Positions 12,735 to 23,994 of a stretch of 64,000 nucleotides of DNA are shown one piece after another; within the stretch, counting starts at the first letter, position 1, and each line of letters starts with the position of its first letter. Made by a program: the position numbers and the translations under genes. A model generated the notes under the pieces. That model had not been told where the DNA came from and ran no database searches. It saw only the letters and a program-made list of their open reading frames with translations. This stretch comes from Halichondria panicea (Eukaryota; Porifera; Demospongiae; Suberitida; Halichondriidae): the NCBI RefSeq assembly GCF_963675165.1, contig NC_087380.1, forward strand, positions 2,501 through 66,500, in the 5' to 3' direction.

Positions 12735-13625
12735 GTCAGTACCCAATGAATCATTACAATATGAAATACAGCAGATAATTGCATAATTATAGTGATGTAA
12801 CTAATGGCTTGGAGATCTATATAATCCTGTGCTCATTAAAGGGGCTGAATACCAGAAGATAGTACACTACATCACTTACATCATTATTATACTGACCCTT
12901 TCCTGTCGTATCTTGTAGTGCTCTTAGTACGTCAGCAGCCATTCAGTGATAAAAATTAAGAGTGGGGCGTCCCCCATAAAAGATGAAATGACAATAAAAT
13001 TATGAGAGTGATTGAATGCTGAATCCTGTGCTGTGCAGCGTTGAGTAGTTATCTGTGGTAAGACATGAGAGAACAATATAAGGACAGAGCTACTTTAACA
13101 CAAGGCTGTCACTATAATATAATGTCTAATTACCACCTTGCTAGCTATAGCGCTCACCAAAGGTGACAGCCGGCAGGGTACACCTCGTCTAACCATATCT
13201 CTCTTTGTCTCACATGACATACTTAATGTCTCGAATGACATGTGCTCTATCATGACATGCGCACCATGTAGAGCGCCATGAGTGAAGTGCGGCCTGGGAT
13301 CGAGGCTATGCATAGCTTTGATTGCCACAAAATAATAAGTGCCTCGAGAATTTCACGCTATGTAGGCGGTTGTGCCTCGAGGCCTGTACATTGGATACTA
13401 CATGGTGCAATACTCTGGTGCTATTTATATCGGTGAGACTACAATTATTCCTTGTAATTATTGCACACGGTGGGAGCCAGAGTACAGCCCCATCCGTACC
13501 CAGTAGTGGCCAAGAGTGGGCGGGCTACATAGTAATCAATAAGCAAAAATAATACAAATCACTGTGGGAAGGATCGATGGATGATGTGATAAAAATACGA
13601 AGAGACACTAAAATAAAGAGAATGT
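12735..13625. other. Intergenic, downstream of KDM4
   Basis: No convincing exon. It lies 3' of the KDM4 stop codon and probably contains that gene's 3' UTR. A minus-strand frame of 77 aa (13095-13328) has no recognisable features. Confidence 0.5.
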
Positions 13626-14604
13626 TTACAGTTTGGCAGCAGACATTTCCTGCAGTGGGTAACAACAAAAAACTCACTCTAGAAATAATAGTTATGTGAT
13701 AGTTATTACCTTGAGAACTTTGCGAGGCAGTTTTTGTTTAGTGGAGTAGATATCAGTAGATACACTTACACAACCACCAGCCACACAAGATACCTACACA
13801 CACAAGCACACTGGATAACACACACACGCACACGCACAGAGGGAGAAACTTGCCTCATACAGTGAGCTGGCAATTTCTGATAAGAGAGTTGCATTGTACA
13901 GCTTTTCATCGGACCAACGTATGAGCACCTTACTCCCTGGGCTCAGAGCAGACGGACCCTTTGTGCGTGTGTGTGGGTGTGTGTGGGGGTGTGTGGGTGT
14001 GGAAGGGTATGTAGGTGTACCTCCACAATATCAGCAAGTGTGATATCAGAACACAGACTGCCATCATCAAACTCAACACGATAAGTAGCAACAGGTTCCA
14101 CACTCTTGACATGACCTGTTACATACCTACACACAGAGGAAGGAGGTCAAACAAAGGTCACTATTATAGAAGGGTAGTGTTTTCATATTTTTCTCTGTTT
14201 CTAGGATACTAATTTTCGGATTTGTAGCAAATTCATTAGCACAATATGAAGTTAAACGGAAAGTTTGAAGTCAGATACAGATAAGCTTGCTTAGCACACT
14301 CTCAAAAGCTCATGAATGCATTAGAGCAGACTTAATTTAGCTATATTAGTAACATTAAGGTACTAGCTAGCTGATAAGTACCTCTTGTCTTGAAGTACGT
14401 ACACTTCTTCCCCAGGACACAGAGTCTGTGTAGTGCCACACTGTCTCTGTTAGGATACAAGTAGGGATAAGCACACAGCATTGAGACAAGGGGGGCTACA
14501 CAACACAGCACACCCACCCACCCACACACACACACATACACACAGCATTGAGACAAGGGGGGCTACACAACACACCCACCACACACACGCACGCACGCAC
14601 GCGC

Positions 14605-14691
<87 letters not shown>

Positions 14692-14732
14692 GACAAGGGG
14701 GGCTACACAACACAGCACACCCACCCACACAC

Positions 14733-14779
<47 letters not shown>

Positions 14780-14820
14780 GACAAGGGGGGCTACACAACA
14801 CAGCACACGCACGCACGCGC

Positions 14821-14909
<89 letters not shown>

Positions 14910-17261
14910 GACAAGGGGGGCTACACAACACAGCACACCCACACACAGGCACACACTTACAGAGTGTCTAGAACACAGGAATCCTGATGCAGAACCACGT
15001 CTCTCTATGATGAGGCCTTTATACAATGCACAGCTCACATGCATGGGAGAGCAACACTTGGACTGTATGCATTGAACACAGATACCGTGACCACGTGAGG
15101 TGGTGTTGCCTGCCACACTAGGACATAGACTACACCGAAGCTTTCTTCTAGCTCTGGTGATATTGTCTGTAAGAACAGGCTCCCTCTTGGCAGGATCAGC
15201 AAGAGATACTTCAGGTATAGACACTGCACACACAAGATGTGCCCATTGTCCTCCATCAGTGGCTTTGAGGGCTCCTCCACGCAGTAAACACAGAGAGCAT
15301 TCTGCATCAGAGGCACCTACACAGCAGCGTGCACACAACCAATCCCCAGCCACCACACCACTAACTCCATAACAAGCTGCAAGGGATGACACACACATAC
15401 TGCTTGCACGTCATGCTTGCTGTGTTGACTTACACTTGTGTACAGATATAGAGCATTGATGACATACTAGGACCTTGTCTTCAGAGCTGCTAACAGAGGG
15501 AGGTAAACACACGAGTGCACGTTGTACCACCACTTTGAGTGGCTTAGTGGCTGCCTGGGATCTCAGACAAGAGGTCTTAGCTTCAAGCTCTTCCCTTGTC
15601 CATCTGTTATAAGGAGTAGGGGCTTCAAACATGGAGCACACACAACACATGCTGCCTTCTTGAGATATGACCTCGTTGAAGGCTTTCTCAACAGCAAAAT
15701 CCCGTGGCTCAGTTTGCCATAGGCCCTTCAACTTGACAGTCCAGTCCTGCACACAATAGTGCCAGCTAGTAGTACATGTACTCTAGCAAGCAACTTGTGT
15801 ACCTCTTGTAGTCTACTTCTCTTATTGGCAGTGTCTCCTTCTTCCTCTGGTAGTGGTGAGTTAGGCCTCTTCCTGTCCACTGGAACCAGCTGTGGGTGTG
15901 TGTGGGTGGGTGTGTGTGTATGGGTGGGTGGGTGTGTGGGTGTGCTCACAGCATCAAAGAGATCCATGTCTATTCTCACATTGTCTTCTTGACACAAGCA
16001 ACGTGATGCATTGCGTCCTAGCTCTACCCATCTAAGGCTTCCAAAGTTGGTTGACTCAGCACAGTTGAAACCGTGATTGAATCCAGCATGATATCCATAT
16101 GGGAAGGTGATGATGATCTCTCCACTCTCTTGTACTACCTGTGAATGGAACGATAAGGACTACATAACATAGGCCGCGTTAGGGACCTTGTTGAATGGTA
16201 TAGAGTGGTGCTTCAGAGTCGATGGAGAAATGACAGACATCTTATGTCTCAGGAAAGAAGAGCAACCATCAAAACAGTCTGGGAAGAGTCCCCTCGCCAG
16301 TCTCTCCAATCTCTGACCATGCACTGGTGGAATGGCGTACCTGTCACACACAGAAGGTGTGTGAGTAGTGAGGGCGTGTGAGTGGTAAGGGTGTGTACGG
16401 GACACACACACACTACATGTAACTCACCATGCTTTAGGAGCACCATAGTGAAGATAGTTGATGCTGTATAGATCCATGTCTTCTGTGTGCCAGGCAAACA
16501 ATGTCTTCCACATACCAAAGTAAAGATATGCTGAGTTGACTCCTGGGATGTTGACACCTTGTTCAGATAGACGGTTGAGTATAGAAGGGAGATGGTCAAT
16601 ATTCCATTCTTCCAGTACTGGGTCCATTAGACTACCAGCTAGGTCAGCACCATATAAGGGCGCATTGAACGTGACATTCTTCCAGAACTTGCGTTCTAGT
16701 TCCTCGTGATCTTTGGCTTTGGGGGGGCAATATCTGTGGGAGGTGGCAGGAAGATACTAGCAATGGACTCCCTCTAGGGGGGTACTAGCAATGGGCTCCC
16801 TCTACGGGGGTACTTACTTGTCACTGTTGGCCAATATCTTGTACTCTCTTACAGTGATAGGTTTCCGCTGAATGTTGTACACCTGATACACACCTTGCTG
16901 ACCCATGACTGTCTGTGATATAGGACTCTGAATAACCAAGTCTCCAACGTTGTCATAGTTTGATCGAGGGGTCCATTCTCTGGGGGGCACTATCTGTGTG
17001 TGTGTGTGTACACAGTATACACCGACTACCTTACTTTGTATGTGTGTACGTGTGTGCACGGTATAGTAACCACGCCCACATATGGAGGGGGAGCACTATA
17101 TTGATATAGGTACACAGTGACCACGCCCCCACCTTGGCTACACCACAATGATGAGCTCCTTGTTCCTCCATATAGGAGATAAAACCTTGGAAGTCTTGGA
17201 ACTGCTCCCAAGTTGGAGTAAAAGTCATTATTCCGCCATTACCGAGTGTCCAAGCCGCCAT
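13626..17261 (-). CDS. KDM4: KDM4/JMJD2 histone lysine demethylase
   Basis: Iron- and 2-oxoglutarate-dependent demethylase of histone H3K9/K36 methyl marks; nuclear. Exons (in transcription order): 17261-17133, 16993-16818, 16733-16428, 16340-16187, 16138-15950, 15889-15803, 15746-15434, 15376-14961, 14446-14382, 14126-14021, 13958-13854, 13793-13710, 13649-13626; 717 aa. JmjN lies at about residues 12-54. JmjC spans about 120-300, with the iron ligands H184 and E186 (WHTEDMD) and H272 ([12 protein letters not shown]). A PHD plus extended PHD follow (about 390-590), then double Tudor (about 600-705). All catalytic residues are present. The JmjC-PHD linker is far shorter than in human KDM4A-C (about 1,060 aa). 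Intron 11 has a GC donor (GAG|GCAAGT), required by frame and Tudor homology. The start is the first ATG before JmjN, 209 bp from the divergent Myb gene. Confidence 0.95.
14447..14960 (-). repeat. (AC)n microsatellite with interspersed 27 bp block, KDM4 intron 8
   Basis: Five copies of a block starting ATTGAGACAAGGGGGGCTAC lie at about 14480, 14547, 14686, 14775 and 14905. They are separated by (AC)n tracts of up to about 80 bp. The tracts fill the intron between the PHD and Tudor exons. Long frames through this tract on both strands are low-complexity artefacts. Confidence 0.9.
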
Positions 17262-17470
17262 CTTCAGAGAAGCTAGACAAGTTAAGAGAGAGCTAGCTAG
17301 TATTATAGTGAACAGCTAGTATTTTTTACTTTTTGTCCACGCCCACATTATGTTCCCAAGGGCTTGGGCCAAGCCATTATTTTTCCATTGTAACGCAATA
17401 ATGTATGTACTTTGACCCCAGGGTAGGCATTACCAAGAATGCTTCACCAGCTAGATTGAGCTAGAATGCA
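17262..17470. promoter_or_regulatory. Likely bidirectional promoter, KDM4 / DMTF1-like
   Basis: Only 209 bp separate the start codons of two divergent genes, so both promoters and 5' UTRs must lie here or overlap the genes. No clear TATA box is seen. Confidence 0.5.
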
Positions 17471-18676
17471 ATGGCAGATGATGGTACAGGTAAAGAGGAC
17501 GGGTACAAAGATCTCCACGAACGGTGGGTGAGAGGACTGCCTTTAGCAGAGCTTGACACACAAGGTACCGCCCTAGCGCCAGAGCCTCACTCACTCACAC
17601 TCATCCAGTTGGTAGCTGTAAGAGAGGACGATGGAGTCCTGATGAGCTAGCACTCCTCAGAAGCAACGTGGACCACTTCATCCAGGTATTATATGCTTCA
17701 CAACACGTGTCCTATTAATATGGTGATTACAGGAGAACGACGTTCGTGATTTGGATGAGTTCATATTCTCTAGGAAACGAGGAGAAAGAAGTGATTTCTA
17801 CCGAGATATTGGTGAGTGCAGGTTTAGAGTATGTCCTCTCATTCTTTGTAACCCATGCAGCTAAAGGAATACAACGTCCAATCTTCACCATATACACAAA
17901 AGTCATTCATTTGTTTAACGTGCGGAACTACGTCGGTAGATGGAGTAGTAGTCAAGAAAAAGAGCTTATGAGGTAAAGTCAGAGGTCAAGGGTTAAAGGT
18001 TAGAGGTACAGTGTACCAACATTATGCAGACTACAAGGTCTCCATGGCAACAGATGGTCCATTATTGGGAGAGAATTAGGTGTGAGTGGGCGTGCTGCTC
18101 AGGACAAGTACAGGAATCTCAAGCACAGAGAACGTGTTGGTAATCCATTCCTAGTGCTTGTATATAAATATGTAGTCTTGTGTGCAGGAAAGTGGAGTGT
18201 TTGTGAGGAAGAGAGGTTGAGTGGGGCTGTGAGATCACTTGGAACTGAGTCTTGGCAGAACATAGCTGAGTGCGTACGTACAAGAAATGGTTTCCAATGT
18301 CGTCAGAAGTGGGTGCACTTGCAAGCATGGCGGGAGAGTGGTGGGGAGAAGACATGGAGCGAATGTGATGATGTTCAACTGCTGCATAGCCTTGCTGGTG
18401 CGTGTGTGGAGACAGAGGATGCAGTCAAGTGGGCGTGTCTATGTGAGGGCTGGGAGGCAGCACGATCTGCCAGCTATCTACGCACTAAATGGACTGCTTT
18501 AAGGAGAGGTGTTCCACGCTACCAACACAATACGTTCTCTGGTACAGCCACCATTATTACTGTGTATGATATATACTCATGACCAAACTGTAGATAACCT
18601 GGAATATCTGTTGGAACACAGACTACCTGCACTGGAGAGATTGGTCCATCAAAACTTCTCTCATTCAGTTAACTAG
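17471..18676 (+). CDS. DMTF1/TTF1-like Myb (SANT) DNA-binding protein
   Basis: Predicted nuclear DNA-binding protein with tandem Myb repeats. Exons: 17471-17564, 17609-17685, 17733-17811, 17861-17972, 18030-18139, 18188-18541, 18594-18676; 302 aa, introns 44-57 bp. Myb-type tryptophans are visible in GRWSPDE, GRWSSSQEKEL and GKWSVCEEERL. The segment with WRESGGEKTWSECDD and RTKWTALRRGVP resembles the third repeat region of DMTF1 (cyclin D-binding Myb-like factor), and the overall plan is shared with TTF1/Reb1. It is much shorter than human DMTF1 (760 aa): only the DNA-binding core is present, without the flanking acidic regions. The last exon depends on a 52 bp intron; without it the frame stops at 18,582. 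Assignment between DMTF1 and TTF1 is uncertain. Confidence 0.8.
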
Positions 18677-18839
18677 ACAGGTGGACTGAACGCTATATGC
18701 TTACATTCTTTTGTTAGCATGCAGGCAATCATGTATATGGCTCTCCTTTCATAATCTGTTGCTTAATTGGCTTGTAATGAAAATATAAAAAATTGTTATG
18801 ACCTGTTAATCTTTGACCTGTTAATCTTGTGTATATGTA
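18677..18839. other. Intergenic, 3' flank of the Myb gene
   Basis: Short A/T-leaning stretch, probably 3' UTR, before the MITE. Nothing else seen. Confidence 0.5.
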
Positions 18840-19106
18840 CAGTAGAACCTCGATTATCCGGACACCTTGGTTCCAGAAGCAGGCCGGATAAGTGAATATG
18901 CCGGATAATCGAATAGATAACCACGCCTTGATCCACCCACTTTATTGATAAACAGCAGTGCCACATGGTTGTCTGCGCATGCGCAGAAGATAAGCAGGCA
19001 TGTCTCCATGGTAACAGCTGCAACCCTCGTGCTGGTTTGAGGGACACGCCCATTTTCTGATCTGATAACAATAAAACTGCCAAGCCGGATAATCGAGGTT
19101 CTACTG
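18840..19106. mobile_element. Pogo/Tigger-like MITE with TA target duplication
   Basis: 267 bp element. The ends are perfect or near-perfect inverted repeats: CAGTAGAACCTCGATTATCC on the left and its reverse complement on the right. TA dinucleotides flank both sides (18838-18839 and 19107-19108). This terminal sequence type belongs to pogo/Tigger (Tc1/mariner superfamily) elements in many animals. Inside are further CCGGATAA motifs. It is too short to encode a transposase, so it is non-autonomous. Confidence 0.9.
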
Positions 19107-19584
19107 TACTTTGATTATGAGCTGACAGAATAGACTCCTCCCACTGGAGTGGGCTTCAATAAGATTATCAGAATAGTCATTTCATTCACAGAACTTGTAT
19201 AATCATTCTTTATTCCATGCATAATTATGAGTACAATTTTCTTAATGCAACAATGATCTCATAAAAACATACAAGCATAGTACAAAAGCGAGCAATAAAT
19301 AATACACCTACTAGAGCAGGCCAGCCTAGGCTGGAGGCTAAAAGCAGTACTTTGTCTACAATGAAAATCAGTCCTAGTGCCTCAGGGGCAACGGAAAAAG
19401 AAAATTTGCCTCCAAACAAAAAAGAAAATGACCTTTTCTTGCTCTGTGAATTGGCCTAGGGATCATGCACACACGAACTGAACACATATTGTCATCGGGC
19501 CGACGGGTTGGGCCTGTGGCAGGAATAAAGGCAATAGTGAGAGCCAAGGTGGCCAGTTCACACACACAGACACAACATACCTAG
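19107..19584 (-). other. Probable transportin 3' UTR
   Basis: Lies downstream of the transportin stop codon. A minus-strand AATAAA is at 19209-19214. Minus frames of 63-64 aa here are unconvincing. Confidence 0.5.
19209..19214 (-). terminator. Candidate poly(A) signal AATAAA for transportin
   Basis: Reads GGAATAAAG on the minus strand, about 370 nt after the transportin stop codon. Single-motif evidence only. Confidence 0.4.
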
Positions 19585-21245
19585 CTAGACACCATAGGTA
19601 ACCGCCAGCTTGTCCCTCAAAACAGCAGGAAACTGGTCAGCAAACGCTTTCCAGTTCGAGTCACCCACTTCATTCTTGAAGCCATGCAAGATCTGCACAT
19701 ACACACAGCATTAGCATATGGACAAGTAGATATAGTGTACCTTGTGGAATATTGCCTTTAAGTCATCTTTAGGAACAGACCAAGAAGCTATGGCATCACA
19801 GAAGAACATAAAGTGCTGCAAGATACCAGATGGATTCACACTGATCAAAGAACACACTCCACGAAAGGCAGAATCCTTTTCATCATTGTCTCGAATATTG
19901 CGCAGTGTAGTACACCACATGGCAATGAAGGAAGGTAGGTAGGGGGCCACTTCTGTAGGGCATACTAGACCAAGTCGACCAATCGTAATGGCTGTATTTT
20001 CGAGGAGGGTCTTAGGAGTACCAGGACGGTTGATGTTGTCAATGAGTTGAGAGAGGACCAGAGAATGATAGTCCTTCATGCCAGCTCCTAACTGAATACA
20101 CAGCTCACCAATGGCCCAGGTGGCATTATTGCACACAGAGATCATGAGTGGATTCAGATTCTTGCTCAATACACTCATAAAGTCACCTGTAGTGATGTCA
20201 TACGCACACACAGTCACAGTGACACACACATCACAGTAGTCTGAGCACAATATGCACATTTTTGGGATACATGTAAGAATTTTCCTGGCATAATTGTCCG
20301 GGTGTTTTGTGAGTACCGAGTCAGTGGTATGAATTATACGCGTTACTGGTCATTTTGAAGTAGAGGATAACATTTTGCTAAAAAAAGGTCAACTGTTATT
20401 TCAATACCTGTAAAATTGCCAGCTATGGACACTCAGTCATACAACTAGTACCTGAATGCAAAAAAAGGGGGGGGGGGGGGGATTGGAGCTAGGGGGGATC
20501 TCCTTTCCCCCTGTATGACACCCAGCTGGCTGATAATAGGCAAGTTGACCAAATAATAAATACATGTAGACTGTTATTTTGAGGCTATGTCTCGAGCATC
20601 AAAGCAGGCCTATACACACATGCTTACCAATGCTGGGATAGACATGTTGGAAGCAAGCTTTAGTGATGTCCCCTAATAGAGCAAACGAGGACTGTCTGAC
20701 TTCAGCAGTGTCATCTTGCATGCATTGATACAACAGTGTGAGCAGGTTGCTCTGTACCAACAGCTTCTCTATGTGTGTCTGTAATCCCTCTGCCAGGCCT
20801 GACAATAGGTCCAGTGCTACTATCATAAACTCCTTGTCTGGAGGTGCCATATTCTCCCGATTAGCTAGTGCCACTTGTGTTTGGTGGAGGTTTTGTGCGA
20901 CCAATGAAACGCAGCGCTGGAACACAGTCTCACAATATGGGAGGAAGCCAGACTGCAACGCTGTGGCAACCGAAGACAAACACTGTGGAGGGTAGTGTGT
21001 GTGTGTGTGTGTGTGTGGAGGGGGTGAACGCACACATCTGGTACTTTTAACGGGAAAATAAAAAAAAATGTGTTTACAAACGCTGGCTACAGGTAGGATG
21101 TGTCTATGTGTCTATATAGAGAGCAGCTTACCTCTAACAGTGGGAAAAGATCTTTGTCTTCATCTTTGAGAGTATTCCACTTGTCAATAAGCGGAGGCAT
21201 CAGCTCTTGTATGTACTCCTATACACAGGGCACACAGGACAAGTG

Positions 21246-21284
<39 letters not shown>

Positions 21285-21432
21285 ACAAGTGGTACACACA
21301 CACACAGGGCACACGGGACAAGTGGTACACACACACACACACACAGGGCGCACGTGACAAGTGGTACACACAGGGCACACAGGGCACACAGGACAAGTGG
21401 TACACACACACACAGGGCACACATGACAAGTG

Positions 21433-21475
<43 letters not shown>

Positions 21476-23188
21476 GCACACAGGGCACACAGGACAAGTG
21501 GTACACACACACACACAGGGCACACATGACAAGTGGTACACACACACACACACACAGGGCACACAGGACAAGTGGTACACACAGGGCACACAGGACAAGT
21601 GGTACACACACAGGGCACACATGACAAGTGGTGCACACAGGGCACACAGGGCACACAGGACAAGTGGTACACACACACACAGGGCACACATGACAAGTTT
21701 TACACACACACACAGGGCAGACATGACAAGTGGTACACACACACAGGGCACACACTCACTGGCTTGTTGAGGTGGTTGCCTACAGAGTCTGCCAGAGTGC
21801 CAATAGCATCATAAAGCATGATGAGGTTCTTAGTCTGATAGCGCCTGAAAGCACTCATCAAGACCTTGAGGATGTCCCCCAGATAAGGTACTAGCTCTGT
21901 ACAAGCATCTTCCTCCAGAGTAGCAAACGCACTGCAAGCCGCTTCCTGTACTCTCTTGTTAGGATCCAGTATCCTCTTGAGTAGCTATAGAGATGAGGAT
22001 TAGACACACTAGTATATTGTACTGTGTCACCAACCTCTGCCATGAGCTGCTGGAGGTGTTGGTTGTCAGCAATGAGCCAATGAGAGTATCTACTCAATGT
22101 CCAACAAGTGATGGAGCGCACTAAAGCCTTGCCATCAGATAGAGAGTTGATGAGATACGGGACCACCTCTGGAAGCTGTGGGATCATGCCCTCCATACAA
22201 CCCTCAGACACTGCACCTAGAGCAAGGATAGCTGACTCTTTAACCAGCCAATCACTAGACAGTAGGTTCTGCTTGAGTATGGGCAGTAGTACAGGGAGCA
22301 GGCTTTCGTGGAACACACAAGACAACACATCCAGAGCTGCAGCAGAACACTTGCGCAGGTTCCAGTCAGTCAGAGCCTCTTTCCTCATGTCATCCTCATC
22401 ATCAGAATCACTCAGATCACCGCCACCTTGTGTTTTAGCCTTGTGGAATCGTGGTCTTATATCTGTCTCCTTGTCTGGAACATCTTGGTCATCCACATCA
22501 CACTAGCGGGGGGGCAGAGGGGGGTAATATGTGGGGGGCAGAGGGGGTAATGGGGGGGTACCTTTAACAAGAGGACATCATAACCAGAGTATTTCATGCC
22601 ATTGAGCAGCACAGGCACCACCCTGCACAGAGAGAGGGGAGTAAGACAGGCACGCACTATAGTGGTAGCACTGAACCTGTGTAGGTAAGGGGAGAGAGCC
22701 TCCAAACAGATGGACTGGTCTGCTAATGTCAGCCAGAACTCACAAGCTTCAAGTGAAACCACCTCATTGCTATCCTGAGTGCGTATGAGCATATACTCCA
22801 CTATAGGATGGATGTGTGGGAGTAGATCAGAGGCCCCCACTTCCACCAGCTGCACTAGAGCCCTGCACACATTCTTACGCACCTCTCCACTGTCATCACC
22901 ACTGGCTGAGAATAGACCCTGTGTATGTGTGTTAGGGTTAGGGGTGTCAGTACATCTGCACACACACGCACCTCTATAAGGGGCACTATGTTGAGGACCA
23001 GAGCTGGTGGTTGGCTAGTGATGAACTGATTACAGCAGGCAATGGCATGGGAACGAATGACCGGGTTCTGATGATGGAAGTACTGAATGAACTTTGGAAT
23101 GAGAACATTGAGAGGACGATTGAGAGCATCAGAGTCAAGTTGGTCCGAGCAATCTTCACAGATCTTCAAGAGTGTACTAAACGCCCCC

Positions 23189-23242
<54 letters not shown>

Positions 23243-23819
23243 CAACACAAGTAACAACAGTAGTTAGAACCACTTACTTCACAGGCGAATGTATCAGGAG
23301 AGTCAATGAGTTGACAGAGTGCTGGTAATAGCTCTGGCCAGTGAACCAACTCTCCCCTGTTAGCTATAGTGCTAATCAGGGTACCAACGGTCGCACGGAT
23401 GAGAGCTGATGGATCACCTACTATCTGCAAGCTTTCAGATTTTATGAAGGTCTTAATCTCTGGGGGGAAGCCAACGTAATGCTGCTTGACATTATTCTTG
23501 AGTATGAGTCCAGCAATAGCCCTCGTGGGTTCGTCCAACACATTGTGAGTCTTTAGCTTGGTGAGCACAAACACAAGGTAGTTGTTGAAGTCAGGATATT
23601 GGTTGAGGGCTTCCAGTCGCTGCACACACACACAGTGCTCATTATACACATGTACCTTGTATTAGCCTATGTGTGTGTGTGTGTGTGTGTGTATGTTGTG
23701 TACGTGTGTTTGTGTACCTGCTCTACAGATCTCTGTGTTTCAGTGTCAGCGCTCGCTTGACTCTCGCGAAGTAACTGGACAATCTGCGTTAAGCTCGCCT
23801 CGTCAGGACTCCAAGACAT
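19585..23819 (-). CDS. TNPO1: Transportin (karyopherin beta-2) nuclear import receptor
   Basis: HEAT-repeat importin that carries PY-NLS cargo such as hnRNPs through nuclear pores under Ran-GTP control. Exons: 23819-23718, 23619-23278, 23187-22972, 22918-22677, 22622-22562, 22502-22035, 21984-21760, 21218-21132, 20982-20628, 20186-19741, 19692-19585; 883 aa, close to human TNPO1 (about 890-898). Near-identical blocks to human include [90 protein letters not shown] and the C-terminal [11 protein letters not shown]. The acidic H8-loop is short ([10 protein letters not shown], about residues 351-360) compared with vertebrates. The start ATG gives MSWSPDE, matching the family's WKPDE start region. 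It is a single TNPO1/TNPO2-type gene. Confidence 0.97.
20461..20482. repeat. Poly-G run in transportin intron 9
   Basis: An A run followed by about 14 consecutive G (AAAAAAGGGG...), within the 441 bp intron. Potential G-quadruplex on the + strand. Confidence 0.8.
21222..21752. repeat. Minisatellite/microsatellite filling transportin intron 7
   Basis: About 15 copies of a core like GGGCACACAGGACAAGTGGT joined by (AC)n tracts of 2 to about 20 repeats. It occupies almost the whole 541 bp intron. Frames of 93-187 aa on both strands are artefacts of the repeat. Confidence 0.9.
23190..23240. repeat. (AC)n microsatellite, transportin intron 2
   Basis: About 25 AC dinucleotides directly upstream of exon 3 on the minus strand, so they form a long (GT)n polypyrimidine-poor 3' intron end. 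Confidence 0.9.
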
Positions 23820-23994
23820 GGCTGCTAATATCCTCACAACGTACTCTCCACACAATGTACAGGGTCGGCCGGATCCGGAACAGCTAGCTACACAAGGCTA
23901 TCTCTTTAGCCTCGACCACGTGGCCACTATCTCTAGCCCCGCCCCTTTAGTTAATGAGGGGGGGGGCTTCATACGACCCCTTACCAAATACTGT
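23820..23994. promoter_or_regulatory. Likely bidirectional promoter, transportin / SPAG16
   Basis: 175 bp between divergent start codons, if SPAG16 starts at 23995. An upstream ATG at 23818 is in frame with the SPAG16 start and would overlap the transportin start on the other strand. Confidence 0.5.

Noticed and set aside
12548..12784. Possible transposase fragment on the minus strand (YGCMDGAMI)
   Set aside because: The resemblance to a DDE transposase is limited to a few residues, with no second motif; listed only as an uncertain exon-like segment.
14450..15398. Long Cys/Val or Thr/His frames (142, 154, 231 aa) in the KDM4 intron
   Set aside because: They are (AC)n/(GT)n read in frame; only the PHD part of the 231 aa frame is coding, and it belongs to exon 8 of KDM4.
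21184..21814. Six overlapping frames of 64-187 aa
   Set aside because: All translate the intronic AC/GGGCACACAGGACAAGTGG repeat; the flanking transportin exons splice cleanly around them.
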